Assembly: GCA_011191985.1 (NCBI GenBank)
Contig: DUEU01000076.1
Location: forward strand, 1 to 36,739
Direction: 5' to 3'
Source of the DNA: Dehalococcoidia bacterium
GTDB taxonomy: Bacteria; Chloroflexota; Dehalococcoidia; Dehalococcoidales; W111
DNA: 36,739 bases
Shown: one piece after another, positions 1 through 8,446 of the stretch
How the letters are laid out: each line of letters starts with the position of its first letter
Position numbering within the stretch: position 1 is the first letter of the stretch
Position numbers and translations under genes: made by a program
The notes under the pieces: model-generated
What the model was told of the DNA's origin: nothing
The model's input: only the letters and a program-made list of their open reading frames with translations
Database searches by the model: none

Positions 1-1224
1 AGCTTGTGTCACTATCGGTGGAATAAAGATGACAATAACAATGTCTATATTGTCATCCTGCGCTAGCAGTCTCAGTGCTCGGTCATACTCGTCGGCAGTA
101 GCCTCAGCCGTCATATCTACCGGGTTAGCCAAGCTCGCCCGACTCGACAGGAAGCCTTTCAATCCGGAGAGAGTCTTGTCTGAGAGGGACGGTAGTTCCA
201 GGCCCCTCTCCGCGCAGGCATCAGCCGTTAGAATGCCCGGGCCACCACCATTAGTAAGTACAGCCACCCTCCTTCCTGAAGGTATCGGTTGGTGAGATAG
301 CATGTTGGCCACATCAAAGAGTTCCTCCAGGGTATCTACCCGGATCATGCCGGTCTGAGCAAATAGCGCTTCGGAAGCTACTTCGGCAGTAGCCAATGCC
401 CCAGTATGCGATGTAGCCGCCCTTGATCCCGCCGGAGTACGGCCACTTTTTACGACTACAATTGGCTTTTTGAGGGTAATACTGCGGGCGATACGGGCAA
501 ACTTCCTCGGGTTGCCAAAGGATTCGAGGTAAAGGAGGATGACATCGGTAGCCGGGTCTTCTACCCAGTACTGGAGCAGATCGTTACTGGAGACATCGGC
601 CCTGTTTCCGATGCTAACGAACGTAGAAAGGCCGATGTTCAAATCTCTGGCATATTCTAGAATGGCCAGCCCCAGAGCCCCGCTCTGAGTGCCCAGGGCA
701 ACGTTGCCGAAACGGGGGAAAACTGAGGAGAAAGTAGCATTCATACTGACCTCCGGATTAGCATTGATGACCCCCATGCAGTTAGGACCCACCAAGCGCA
801 TCCCGTAACGGCGACATGTCTCCAGTATCACATCCTGTTTCTTCTTCCCTTCAGCCCCAATCTCTCCAAAGCCAGCTGATATTATCACAACGCTGCCCAC
901 TCCCTTCTGCCCACACTGTTCAATCACCTGGTTGACTTCGTCGGCGGGGATAATTACTATGGCCAGGTCTACTCCTCCCGATATGTCGAGGACGGTGGGG
1001 GCCGTTTTTACTGAAGCCACTGCTTCGGTATTCGGGTTCACGGGATAGACAACGCCCTTGAATTCCTGCTGGAGCAGGTGGTGGAAAAGTCTGTTGCCAA
1101 TGGTTGCCTGTCTTCGTGAAGCCCCGACAACAGCTATGGAATGTGGTTGGAGTAAGGACCGCAATGAAGCTATGGTAGCAGCCTTCTCCTGCTCTATGGT
1201 CTTATCCTCCACGAACCTCTCCAA
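1..1224 (-). CDS. Acyl-CoA/acetyl-CoA synthetase (ADP-forming), CoA-binding subunit; 3' end beyond the window
   Basis: Reverse-strand open frame, absent from the ORF track because it runs off the edge. Reads ...SIAVVGASRRQATIGNRLFHHLLQQEFKGVVYPVNPN...VVIISAGFGEIGAEG...RLVGPNCMGVIN...GNVALGTQSGALG...VVKSGRTPAGSRAATSHTGALA..., typical of the NDP-forming acyl-CoA synthetase CoA-binding and succinyl-CoA ligase-like domains. Start (TTG about 1224 or GTG 1212) is uncertain. Confidence 0.9.
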   Translation of the reverse strand, partial: MERFVEDKTIEQEKAATIASLRSLLQPHSIAVVGASRRQATIGNRLFHHLLQQEFKGVVYPVNPNTEAVASVKTAPTVLDISGGVDLAIVIIPADEVNQVIEQCGQKGVGSVVIISAGFGEIGAEGKKKQDVILETCRRYGMRLVGPNCMGVINANPEVSMNATFSSVFPRFGNVALGTQSGALGLAILEYARDLNIGLSTFVSIGNRADVSSNDLLQYWVEDPATDVILLYLESFGNPRKFARIARSITLKKPIVVVKSGRTPAGSRAATSHTGALATAEVASEALFAQTGMIRVDTLEELFDVANMLSHQPIPSGRRVAVLTNGGGPGILTADACAERGLELPSLSDKTLSGLKGFLSSRASLANPVDMTAEATADEYDRALRLLAQDDNIDIVIVIFIPPIVTQA

Positions 1225-1363
1225 TTGTCGCCACTTATGTGGAAGAATTATATTCGAAAACAGATCAACTGTCTATAGTCCGGCACTGGTAATGGATAGC
1301 TCTCTTTGGCACCTCAACGGCACGATCTGACGGAAAGCAAGTGAAAATATTTTACGATAACTA

Positions 1364-1392
1364 TTGACAAATGTTACCACATATGTTATAGA
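1364..1392 (+). promoter_or_regulatory. Sigma70-type promoter TTGACA-N17-TATAGA, overlapped by a LexA-box-like CCACATATGTTA
   Basis: TTGACA at 1364-1369, 17-nt spacer, TATAGA at 1387-1392, directly before ATG 1402. Confidence 0.65.
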
Positions 1393-1401
1393 ACATTCTG
1401 T

Positions 1402-1611
1402 ATGTCAATATTATCAGACAAGATCCGACAATGCCGATTTCTTAAAGGCTGGACCCAGGAACAGCTGGCGAGAAATATCGGCGTCTCGTTAAATACGGTT
1501 CAGAGATGGGAATCTGGTAAAACCATACCTTCCCCGTTGGCCATGGAAAAACTTCAGAAAGTACTGGAGGATGTACTTGACGGTAGTCAACTCAGGATGC
1601 TGCTGGAATGA
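1402..1611 (+). CDS. XRE-family helix-turn-helix transcriptional regulator
   Basis: 69 aa; IRQCRFLKGWTQEQLARNIGVSLNTVQRWESGKTIPSPLAMEKL is a canonical HTH_3/XRE motif. Confidence 0.85.
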   Translation: MSILSDKIRQCRFLKGWTQEQLARNIGVSLNTVQRWESGKTIPSPLAMEKLQKVLEDVLDGSQLRMLLE

Positions 1612-2960
1612 ATGACATATACACCCTATCAGATGGAACCGTTTATAGTGAAAGGAAGAACATACGCTCTTTTTCGGCACATTCATTAGAAGAATACTCC
1701 GCGACAATATCTGAAGAAAAAATAGAAAGACTACAGGGTATAGCTCAGCGGCTAAAAGGTCTTAAGGTATTGGAGTTGAATTCTACGGCCCAGGGTGGTG
1801 GCGTTGCCGAGATGTTGTATAGCTCAATACCATTCCTGAATGCACTGGGAATAGAAGCAGAATGGAAAGTCATCAATGGGCATCGGGACTTCTTCGAATG
1901 TACCAAGCGATTTCATAATTTGCTACAAGGGATGAGGGGGCCCTTTACCCGTGAAATGAAACAGGTTTACGTCAATCACCTGCTAGAGTGTGCCGGCAAT
2001 AATATTGTTGACAATTCCCCAGATATAGTGATAATACATGACCCTCAACCGATGTTGCTATGCCGGTACTTGAAAAGAGAAGGTGAACGCTGGTTCTGGA
2101 GATGTCACATAGATATAGAACCCGCTGTAAGGTCACAGAATGGTCTATTGAGTTTACTCAACAACTGGATCACGGATTACGACGCCGCCATATTCTCAGC
2201 ATCACGTTACGTCTTCCCGCCCTGGCTGATACCGAAGTTTATTATTCCTCCCTTCATTGACCCCCTTTCCGAGAAGAACCGGGAGCTAAGTCAAGATGAG
2301 ATAACAAGGGTACTTGCCAAATACGAACTTGACCCGGAAGTTCCCATGATAACTCAGATTGGCAGATTCGACCCCTGGAAAGGATTGGATAGAACAATAG
2401 CCACATACCGCATTGTAAGAGAGGAAAGGAATTGCCAACTCGTGATAGCTGGCGGATTTGCTTCTGATGACCCGGAGGGTGAGAGGATAATTGAAGACAT
2501 ACGTTCAAAGACGAAGGATGACAAAGACGTTCACATACTCAATCTCTCATTGTCTGACAGGCTTGAGAACTACTTGGAGGTAAATGCCCTTCAACGGGCA
2601 GCGAGTATAATAATGCAACCATCTATTAGAGAGGGCTTTGGCCTTGTAGTTACCGAAGCGCTATGGAAAGGAAAGCCAGTCATTGCCAGTAATGTGGGCG
2701 GTATACCGTTCCAGATCAAGAAAGGCAGCACGGGCTACTTTTACGAAAATCCACGAAGAACCGCGCAGAAAATTATATACCTGTTAGAAAACAAGCGAGC
2801 CGCGGAAAGAATAGGCAAGAAAGGTAGGAGGTATATACAGGAGCACTTTTTAATTGTTGACAGAATAACCGACTGCCTTACGTCTCTGGATATTGTCATT
2901 AACTCAGCTTTCGACAAGAAAAGGCTAGCCAAGTGCGTGACCAGCTTCTACCCATGGTGA
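1608..2960 (+). CDS. Family 4 glycosyltransferase, trehalose synthase (TreT)-like
   Basis: 450 aa; VLELNSTAQGGGVAEMLYSSIPFLNALGIEAEWKVINGHRDFF and IIMQPSIREGFGLVVTEALWKGKPVIASNVGGIPFQI are GT4/TreT-type motifs. Start overlaps the upstream stop (ATGA). Confidence 0.8.
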   Translation: MNDIYTLSDGTVYSERKNIRSFSAHSLEEYSATISEEKIERLQGIAQRLKGLKVLELNSTAQGGGVAEMLYSSIPFLNALGIEAEWKVINGHRDFFECTKRFHNLLQGMRGPFTREMKQVYVNHLLECAGNNIVDNSPDIVIIHDPQPMLLCRYLKREGERWFWRCHIDIEPAVRSQNGLLSLLNNWITDYDAAIFSASRYVFPPWLIPKFIIPPFIDPLSEKNRELSQDEITRVLAKYELDPEVPMITQIGRFDPWKGLDRTIATYRIVREERNCQLVIAGGFASDDPEGERIIEDIRSKTKDDKDVHILNLSLSDRLENYLEVNALQRAASIIMQPSIREGFGLVVTEALWKGKPVIASNVGGIPFQIKKGSTGYFYENPRRTAQKIIYLLENKRAAERIGKKGRRYIQEHFLIVDRITDCLTSLDIVINSAFDKKRLAKCVTSFYPW

Positions 2961-2981
2961 TTGCGCTGCTGTGATTGTTTC

Positions 2982-3053
2982 TGGGCTCGGTAGGGTTCGA
3001 ACCTACGACCAATCGGTTATGAGCCGACCGCTCTGCCACTGAGCTACGAGCCC
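2982..3053 (-). tRNA. tRNA with CAU anticodon (elongator tRNA-Met, or tRNA-Ile2)
   Basis: Reverse complement GGGCTCGTAGCTCAGTGGCAGAGCGGTCGGCTCATAACCGATTGGTCGTAGGTTCGAACCCTACCGAGCCCA. 7-bp acceptor stem, anticodon loop CTCATAA, GGTTCGAACC T-arm. The G1-C72 pair argues against initiator tRNA. Confidence 0.93.
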
Positions 3054-3108
3054 GCCAGACGAGTACTTTCCCTGGGGAAAGACAAAAAATAAGTCGTTTA
3101 CAAGGTGG

Positions 3109-3137
3109 ATTATAATGAAGGCCGGAAGCAGTGTCAA
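3109..3137 (-). promoter_or_regulatory. Consensus promoter TTGACA-N17-TATAAT for the tRNA
   Basis: Minus strand TTGACA (3137-3132), 17-nt spacer, TATAAT (3114-3109). Overlaps the 3' end of cobU. Confidence 0.75.
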
Positions 3138-3703
3138 GCGCGGTCCAAGACCGACTTTGCGCCCAGCGACCGGAGCTCGATGGCCAGCCCGGCAACCATG
3201 AGGTACACCCGGCTGGCCTTGGCGGCGAGCAACTGGTTCACCCTCCCCAGAATATCCCGGTAAATACGGCCCAGCGGGTAAGGGGGCACCAGACCCATGC
3301 CCACCTCGTTGCTGACCATAATCAGCGTCGCCTCTCCTTTCTCATAGGCATCGGCCAGTCCACGGACGGCGTCAAGGACGGCAGCCTCTTGCTCGGCCGG
3401 TTTATGCGCCTCACTAGCCTGAAGAAGATTGCTAACCCACAGGGTAAGGCAATCAACAATAACGACCTGGTGAGATGCGGCCTCACCAATTGCCCGGGCA
3501 AGCTCCAGGGGTTCCTCCACGGTACGCCATTGCCCGGGACGGCGGCGGCGGTGACGCCTGACCCGCATCGCCATCTCGCTGTCCTTAGCCTCAGCGGTGG
3601 CAACGAAGAGCACCCTTTCCGCCTTCTGCTGGGCTAGTTGCTGCGCAAAGGTGCTTTTACCGCTCCCCGCCCCCCCCAGTATTAGGATAAGCTCTTTTTT
3701 CAC
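3134..3703 (-). CDS. cobU: Adenosylcobinamide kinase / adenosylcobinamide-phosphate guanylyltransferase
   Basis: KKELILILGGAGSGKSTFAQQLA P-loop, VVIVDCLTLWVSNLL, VSNEVGMGLVPPYPLGRIYRDILGRVNQ. GTG start at 3703 overlaps the cobD stop (ORF track extends to 3796). Confidence 0.93.
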   Translation of the reverse strand: MKKELILILGGAGSGKSTFAQQLAQQKAERVLFVATAEAKDSEMAMRVRRHRRRRPGQWRTVEEPLELARAIGEAASHQVVIVDCLTLWVSNLLQASEAHKPAEQEAAVLDAVRGLADAYEKGEATLIMVSNEVGMGLVPPYPLGRIYRDILGRVNQLLAAKASRVYLMVAGLAIELRSLGAKSVLDRA

Positions 3704-4779
3704 TTCACCTCCCGCAACACCTCTAAAAGACGCTGGCACTCCGGTAGAGTGCGCACCCCGATCCGGATGTATTCCGACAGGCCAAACGAGGTGCAATCAC
3801 GCACGCAAACCCCCCGTCTCAATAACCGCTTACGCAGGGCGGCGGCACCACCAACCTTGACCAGTAAAAAGTTAGCCACCGACGGCAGCACTTTATACCC
3901 CAGCGCCCCGAGCTCCAGATGTAGATAGCCCCTGCCCTCCTGGACACAGCTTATCCCCCGGAGCAGGTGTTCCCGGTCGGCAAGAGCGGTCAACCCGGCC
4001 GCCTGAGCTACCGCATTCACGCTCCACGACGGCTTACTGACCGAGAGGGCGCGGGCAACACCAGCCGGGCAGAGGGCATAGCCCAGTCTCAGCCCGGTCA
4101 GGGCATAATCCTTGGTCATGGAGCGCAGGACGACTACGTTGCCCTGGCTGAGAAGCTGGCAGCTATCCCAAGCCTCGTAAACGAAGGAAATGTAGGCCTC
4201 GTCCAGAACCAGCAGCCCCTGGCCAGCGGCCTCGGCCAGAGATTCCACTGCTTCTCGCTCCAGATACCGACCGGTCGGATTATTGGGCTGGCACAGGAAC
4301 ACCAGCCCAGGCTGCCGGTGCCGTACCTCCCGGCAGACCGCGGACATATCCCAGATAAAATCATTTTCCTCCACGGCTTCTTGAAGAACGACCCCAGCGC
4401 CCGCCAGTCTGGCCGCCGTCTCATACTCAGCGAATGTTGGCACCATAATAAGCGCCTGGCTACCTTTCCCCAAATAGGTATGAGCCAGCAGGTGAATAAG
4501 CTCCGTAGAACCGTTGCCAATGACAATTTGCCCCGGAGAAACACCGGTCAGCCGGGATATCATCTCCCTGATTTCCCGGCACTCAGGGTCAGGATAGGCA
4601 GCTATATTCACCCGGCTCAGGGCAGCAGCAACCCCGGGAGGTGGCCCTAGCGGATTGATATTGACGCTGAAGTCAATGACCTCCTCACGGGTCAGCCCCA
4701 GGGCATTAAGCTCCGCAAGGGACACACCCCCGTGAAACGGACGATTTGCCCTCTTTGGTATCTGACTAGAATATGCCAT
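3700..4779 (-). CDS. cobD: L-threonine-O-3-phosphate decarboxylase (class I/II aminotransferase fold)
   Basis: FHGGVSLAEL...VIDFSVNINPLGPP...IVIGNGSTELIHL...FLCQPNNPTGR...LVLDEAYISF; position in cobalamin operon. Confidence 0.88.
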   Translation of the reverse strand: MAYSSQIPKRANRPFHGGVSLAELNALGLTREEVIDFSVNINPLGPPPGVAAALSRVNIAAYPDPECREIREMISRLTGVSPGQIVIGNGSTELIHLLAHTYLGKGSQALIMVPTFAEYETAARLAGAGVVLQEAVEENDFIWDMSAVCREVRHRQPGLVFLCQPNNPTGRYLEREAVESLAEAAGQGLLVLDEAYISFVYEAWDSCQLLSQGNVVVLRSMTKDYALTGLRLGYALCPAGVARALSVSKPSWSVNAVAQAAGLTALADREHLLRGISCVQEGRGYLHLELGALGYKVLPSVANFLLVKVGGAAALRKRLLRRGVCVRDCTSFGLSEYIRIGVRTLPECQRLLEVLREVK

Positions 4780-5722
4780 AGCGAATAACCATAACGCCCA
4801 GCGCTAACAGGAAGGCCAGCACCGCCGCCCGGTGCATCACCGCCACCGCCTGTCTTATTTTAATCGGCCCGACCGGACTACCGGGCTGGCCCAGTTTATA
4901 GTGACCTACCTTTTGCAGCTCCACCCCCAGCGCCCCCGCCATGGCGCTCATCGTCCAGCCGGCGTTGGGGCTTTCGGTACGACGGTGCTGGTGCCACATG
5001 GTCTGCGCAGCCCTTCTGGCACTTGACCCAGGTAGCCAGGCGGCCACGGTAATAAGTACCGCCGCCAGACGCGCCGGAATGAAATTGACCAAGTCGTCCA
5101 GGCGGGCCGCCGCCTTGCCCAAGTACTCGTAACGGCCATGGTAGCCGAGCATGCTGTCCATGGTATTCAGGGCCCGATAGGCAACTGTCCCCGGCAACCC
5201 GAACAAGGCGAAGGCCAGCCAGGGTGCCAGGAAACTGTCGGTGCTGTTCTCGGCTACCGACTCTACTGCCGCCGAAGCCGCCAGCTGCGGCGACAGCCCC
5301 ACCGTATCCCGACTGACCAGGCTGGTGAGCCGTTCTCTGGCCCTATCCAGATGGACAGCTTCAAGCTCATCGGCCACCCCGCGGGCAGCCCGACCCAGCT
5401 CTCTTACCGAGAAACAGCTTTTCAACAGATATGTCCCCACCACCAGATAGGCAACCTCATGCAGCCGCACTAGACCCCACCCCAGATACCAGACGGCCAC
5501 TCCCAAGGCCGCCGGCAGCAGGATCGCCATGCCCAGCCCGTAAAGAAAAGGCCTAACCTTGCCCTGGCCGGGGGCCTTCCTTTCCAGCCAGCCAATAACA
5601 ACCCCTATCCCGGATACCGGGTGAAAGCGCCTCGGCTCACCAAGGACAACATCCCAGAGCAAGGCCAGCACCATTACAGCTATCCCCGACCAGATAGACC
5701 ATTCGATACCGAACAGCGGCAT
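4766..5722 (-). CDS. cbiB: Adenosylcobinamide-phosphate synthase
   Basis: DVVLGEPRRFHPVSGIGVVIGWLER, ESVAENSTDSFLAPWLAFALFGLPGTVAYRALNTMDSMLGY. Confidence 0.93.
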   Translation of the reverse strand: MPLFGIEWSIWSGIAVMVLALLWDVVLGEPRRFHPVSGIGVVIGWLERKAPGQGKVRPFLYGLGMAILLPAALGVAVWYLGWGLVRLHEVAYLVVGTYLLKSCFSVRELGRAARGVADELEAVHLDRARERLTSLVSRDTVGLSPQLAASAAVESVAENSTDSFLAPWLAFALFGLPGTVAYRALNTMDSMLGYHGRYEYLGKAAARLDDLVNFIPARLAAVLITVAAWLPGSSARRAAQTMWHQHRRTESPNAGWTMSAMAGALGVELQKVGHYKLGQPGSPVGPIKIRQAVAVMHRAAVLAFLLALGVMVIRYGIF

Positions 5723-5725
5723 CGG

Positions 5726-6496
5726 CTACCGGGCCCCCAGCAGCTGCGGCAAGGTCGCTATCAGCCCCGCCGGGGCGAGGGCTACACCGGCCGCCAGCGC
5801 CACCACCTCGCTTACTTCATTTATCGCCCCGTAGGTATCCCCGGTAAGCCCCCCCAGAAGACGGGATATGCCCATCCCCACCAGCCAGGCAACTAGAGAG
5901 ACGATAACAAAAAGAAGTCCGCCGCCTATGCCGGCTAATAGCACTGAAGCAACTATGGTAATGCCGGCGGCTATCCCGGCCCGGGGCCAGGTAGTGTATC
6001 GGTGGAAGGCCAAACCCAGGCCTTCCTCGCGAGCATAAGGGAAGGCAGCCAATGCTAAAACCATAGACCACCGCGACAGCGCCGGAAACAGCACCAGAAC
6101 CGGCAACCTGGCCATACGGGGAAGGCCGAACACGGCGGCCCACTTGAGCAGCATAAGGCCGATTCCACCGGCCACAGCAAAGGCGCCTACGTGCCGGTCA
6201 CGCATGATTTGCAGCCGTTGCTCCCGGTCACGTCCCCCCAGGCCATCACAGGTATCAAGGAAGCCCTCCAGGTGCATGGCCCCCGTCAGCACCAGAAGAA
6301 CAACGATAAGAAAGGCACTGGTCAGCGCCGTCGGCCAGATAAGACCAAGGCCGGCGTCAGCACCGGCCAGCACCAGGCCCAGCAACAGGCCGACCAGAGG
6401 AAAGAAGACCTGAGAACGGGCCAGCTCCTGGCCTGAGAAGTAACGCCTGCCCACCGGCAGGATGGTCAGGAACCTCACCGCCGTCAGCAAATACAT
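5726..6496 (-). CDS. cobS: Adenosylcobinamide-GDP ribazoletransferase (cobalamin synthase)
   Basis: FLTILPVGRR...LTGAMHLEGFLDTCDGLGG...LQIMRDRHVGAFAVAG. Confidence 0.93.
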   Translation of the reverse strand: MYLLTAVRFLTILPVGRRYFSGQELARSQVFFPLVGLLLGLVLAGADAGLGLIWPTALTSAFLIVVLLVLTGAMHLEGFLDTCDGLGGRDREQRLQIMRDRHVGAFAVAGGIGLMLLKWAAVFGLPRMARLPVLVLFPALSRWSMVLALAAFPYAREEGLGLAFHRYTTWPRAGIAAGITIVASVLLAGIGGGLLFVIVSLVAWLVGMGISRLLGGLTGDTYGAINEVSEVVALAAGVALAPAGLIATLPQLLGAR

Positions 6497-6499
6497 GGA

Positions 6500-7567
6500 C
6501 TAGTCACCATCCGTCTTCTTTTCGGAAACACCGGCGTCGGCGAAGGTCGCCATCTCGGCAAGACAGCGGGCAGCGGCCTCAATAACTACCATGCCCAGAA
6601 CGGCGCCACTGCCTTCACCCAGACGCATTTCCAGGTCTAAAAGCGGTCTCAGCCCGAGATAGTCCAGCGTTACTCTATGCCCCGGTTCCGCAGAAAGGTG
6701 GGAGGCCAGACAGTAATCACGTACCTGTCGACAGAGGCCATGGGCAATCAGGGCCGCCGCCCCGGAAATAAAGCCGTCCAGCACCACCACGCGTCGGCGC
6801 GCGGCCGTGCCCAGTATCACCCCGGCCAGAACGCCTATCTCAAAACCACCCACCTTGGCCAGGACATCCAGGGCATCGTCGGCGACGGGCCGGTTCAACG
6901 CCAGCGCCAGGCCAACCACCTCAGCCTTGAGTTTTAAGCCTTCATCGGAAACCCCGGCACCCCGTCCGGTCACCAACTCGGCTGCCTCGCCAGTGATGGC
7001 CGCGATAACGGCGCTGGAAGAGGTAGTATTGGCAATACCCATATCCCCGGTGCCAATCAGGTCAGCACCCTCGTTTACCGCTTCTTCGGCCATGATAATA
7101 CCGTTTTCCAGTGCCTGCACCGCTTGCTCACGGGACATGGCCGGGCCCCGGGCAATATTGGCCGTGCCCCAGCCTATCTTGGCCGAGCGGAGAGCCTGAT
7201 GAGGGGGCAGCTTAGCGGCCACTCCGGCATCCACCACCACCACCGCAGCCCCGGTATATCGGGCCAGGACATTAATCGCCGCACCTCCTTGAAGGAAGTT
7301 GAGCACCATCTGAGCGGTAACTTCCTGGGGATAGGCACTCACCCCCTCGGCAGCGACCCCGTGGTCGGCCGCGGCCAGTATTATCTTCCGGCCCCGAAGC
7401 ACCGGCACCGGTTGACCGAAGATACCGGCCAGCTGGACCGAGATGTCCTCCAGCCTCCCCAGACTGCCCAGCGGCTTGGTCAGTTCATCCTGGCGGCACC
7501 GCGCTGCCGCCATCGCCGCCTCATCCAGGCCCGCAATAAGTTTGACCGTTTCCTCAAGAGTAGCCAA
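6500..7567 (-). CDS. cobT: Nicotinate-nucleotide--dimethylbenzimidazole phosphoribosyltransferase
   Basis: LTKPLGSLGRLEDISVQLAGI, AADHGVAAEGVSAYPQEVTAQMVLNFLQGGAAINVLAR, GTGDMGIANTTSSSAV. TTG start preceded by GAGAGG. Confidence 0.94.
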   Translation of the reverse strand: MATLEETVKLIAGLDEAAMAAARCRQDELTKPLGSLGRLEDISVQLAGIFGQPVPVLRGRKIILAAADHGVAAEGVSAYPQEVTAQMVLNFLQGGAAINVLARYTGAAVVVVDAGVAAKLPPHQALRSAKIGWGTANIARGPAMSREQAVQALENGIIMAEEAVNEGADLIGTGDMGIANTTSSSAVIAAITGEAAELVTGRGAGVSDEGLKLKAEVVGLALALNRPVADDALDVLAKVGGFEIGVLAGVILGTAARRRVVVLDGFISGAAALIAHGLCRQVRDYCLASHLSAEPGHRVTLDYLGLRPLLDLEMRLGEGSGAVLGMVVIEAAARCLAEMATFADAGVSEKKTDGD

Positions 7568-7583
7568 GTGTCAGTACCTCTCT

Positions 7584-8147
7584 CTAGAACTCGATGCCCG
7601 GTTGCGCCTTGATGCCCTCAGTAAAAGCATGTTTCACTTCCGCCATGTCGGTGACAATATCAGCGAAATCAATAAGCTCCGCTGGCATATCACGCCCGGT
7701 AATAGCCACGTGAACCCAGCTTGGTCGCTCCCTCAGGGTCTGCAGCACGACCCCCGCCGGCACCCAGCCGTACTTGATGGGATAGCTGAATTCATCCAGG
7801 ACCACCAGGTGGTAATCCCCTGAGGTAATCTTTTCCCTGGCCTTCTCCCACAGCTCAACAGCCAGCGACCGGCCTTTGTCGGGGACTTTAGTATGCCAGG
7901 TAAAGCCGGCCCCCAACGCCACCATTTCGATACCCAGCCGCCGCGCCGCCCGGTGCTCACCGTAATTGCTGGTAGCGCTTTTCATAAACTGCAGCATCAC
8001 CACCTTCATGTCCCGTCCCCACGCCCGGAGCAACATACCCAGTGCTGCCGTGGTCTTACCCTTGCCCTGGCCGGTATAAACGATAACCAGTCCCCGGCCA
8101 CGCTTACCGGCCTTTTCCTCGGTACTTTTCATCTCCTCTGGCACCAT
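7584..8147 (-). CDS. cobO: Cob(I)yrinic acid a,c-diamide / cobinamide adenosyltransferase (BtuR/CobO type)
   Basis: GLVIVYTGQGKGKTTAALGMLLRAWGRDMKVVMLQFMK...YHLVVLDEFSYPIKYG. ATG 8147 has an AGGAGGGG ribosome site. The ORF-track start at 8165 lies in the terminator U-tract. Confidence 0.92.
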   Translation of the reverse strand: MVPEEMKSTEEKAGKRGRGLVIVYTGQGKGKTTAALGMLLRAWGRDMKVVMLQFMKSATSNYGEHRAARRLGIEMVALGAGFTWHTKVPDKGRSLAVELWEKAREKITSGDYHLVVLDEFSYPIKYGWVPAGVVLQTLRERPSWVHVAITGRDMPAELIDFADIVTDMAEVKHAFTEGIKAQPGIEF

Positions 8148-8163
8148 TTTCCCCTCCTCTGGC

Positions 8164-8193
8164 AAACAAAAACCCCCACCTTCCGGGTAAGGG
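8164..8193 (-). terminator. Intrinsic terminator of the riboswitch expression platform
   Basis: Minus strand CCCTTACC-CGGAA-GGTGGGGG-TTTTTGTTT: 8-bp stem including G-U pairs followed by a U-rich tract, between the riboswitch and the cobO ribosome site. Confidence 0.6.
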
Positions 8194-8234
8194 CGCCAAC
8201 ACCAATTAAAACTCCTACCCTTCCCCGCGGAAGA

Positions 8235-8372
8235 TTGTAGGATATGCTGAGGCTGGCGTTCTGGCTCCTGGTGCTGCGACCAGTAACAGCGGCGCGGCCG
8301 CGTCGGACTCTCACCGACTTGCTCTCCAGTTAGTCCCTCGGTCTCCCTCGGGCACCCCAGCTTCCAATATTC
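8235..8372 (-). ncRNA. Cobalamin (AdoCbl) riboswitch
   Basis: Minus strand contains AAGTCGGTGAGAGTCCGACGCGGCCGCGCCGCTGTTA...GGAGCCAGAACGCCAGCCTCAG. This is the GGTGAnAGTCC...GC-GCC-CTGT core and a B12-box-like GCCAGAACGCC, upstream of cob genes. Confidence 0.88.
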
Positions 8373-8391
8373 AATTGTTTAAAGTGCTTAA

Positions 8392-8420
8392 AGTCTAAAC
8401 CAACAATGGGTAAAAGTCAA
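8392..8420 (-). promoter_or_regulatory. Candidate promoter of the cob operon (TTGACT-N17-TAGACT)
   Basis: Minus strand TTGACT at 8420-8415, 17 nt, TAGACT at 8397-8392, about 20 nt before the riboswitch. Confidence 0.5.
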
Positions 8421-8446
8421 GTAAGGCTGATAGTCCTGACGCAGCG

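Noticed and set aside
2254-2508. 84-aa minus-strand ORF and other ORFs opposite the TreT-like gene
   Set aside because: Low-complexity, no family resemblance, fully contained in a confident gene.
3131-8240. Many long plus-strand ORFs antisense to the cob operon (e.g. 3967-4650, 7124-7612)
   Set aside because: Typical spurious frames opposite GC-rich genes; no recognisable domains, and opposite-strand products are clear Cob enzymes.
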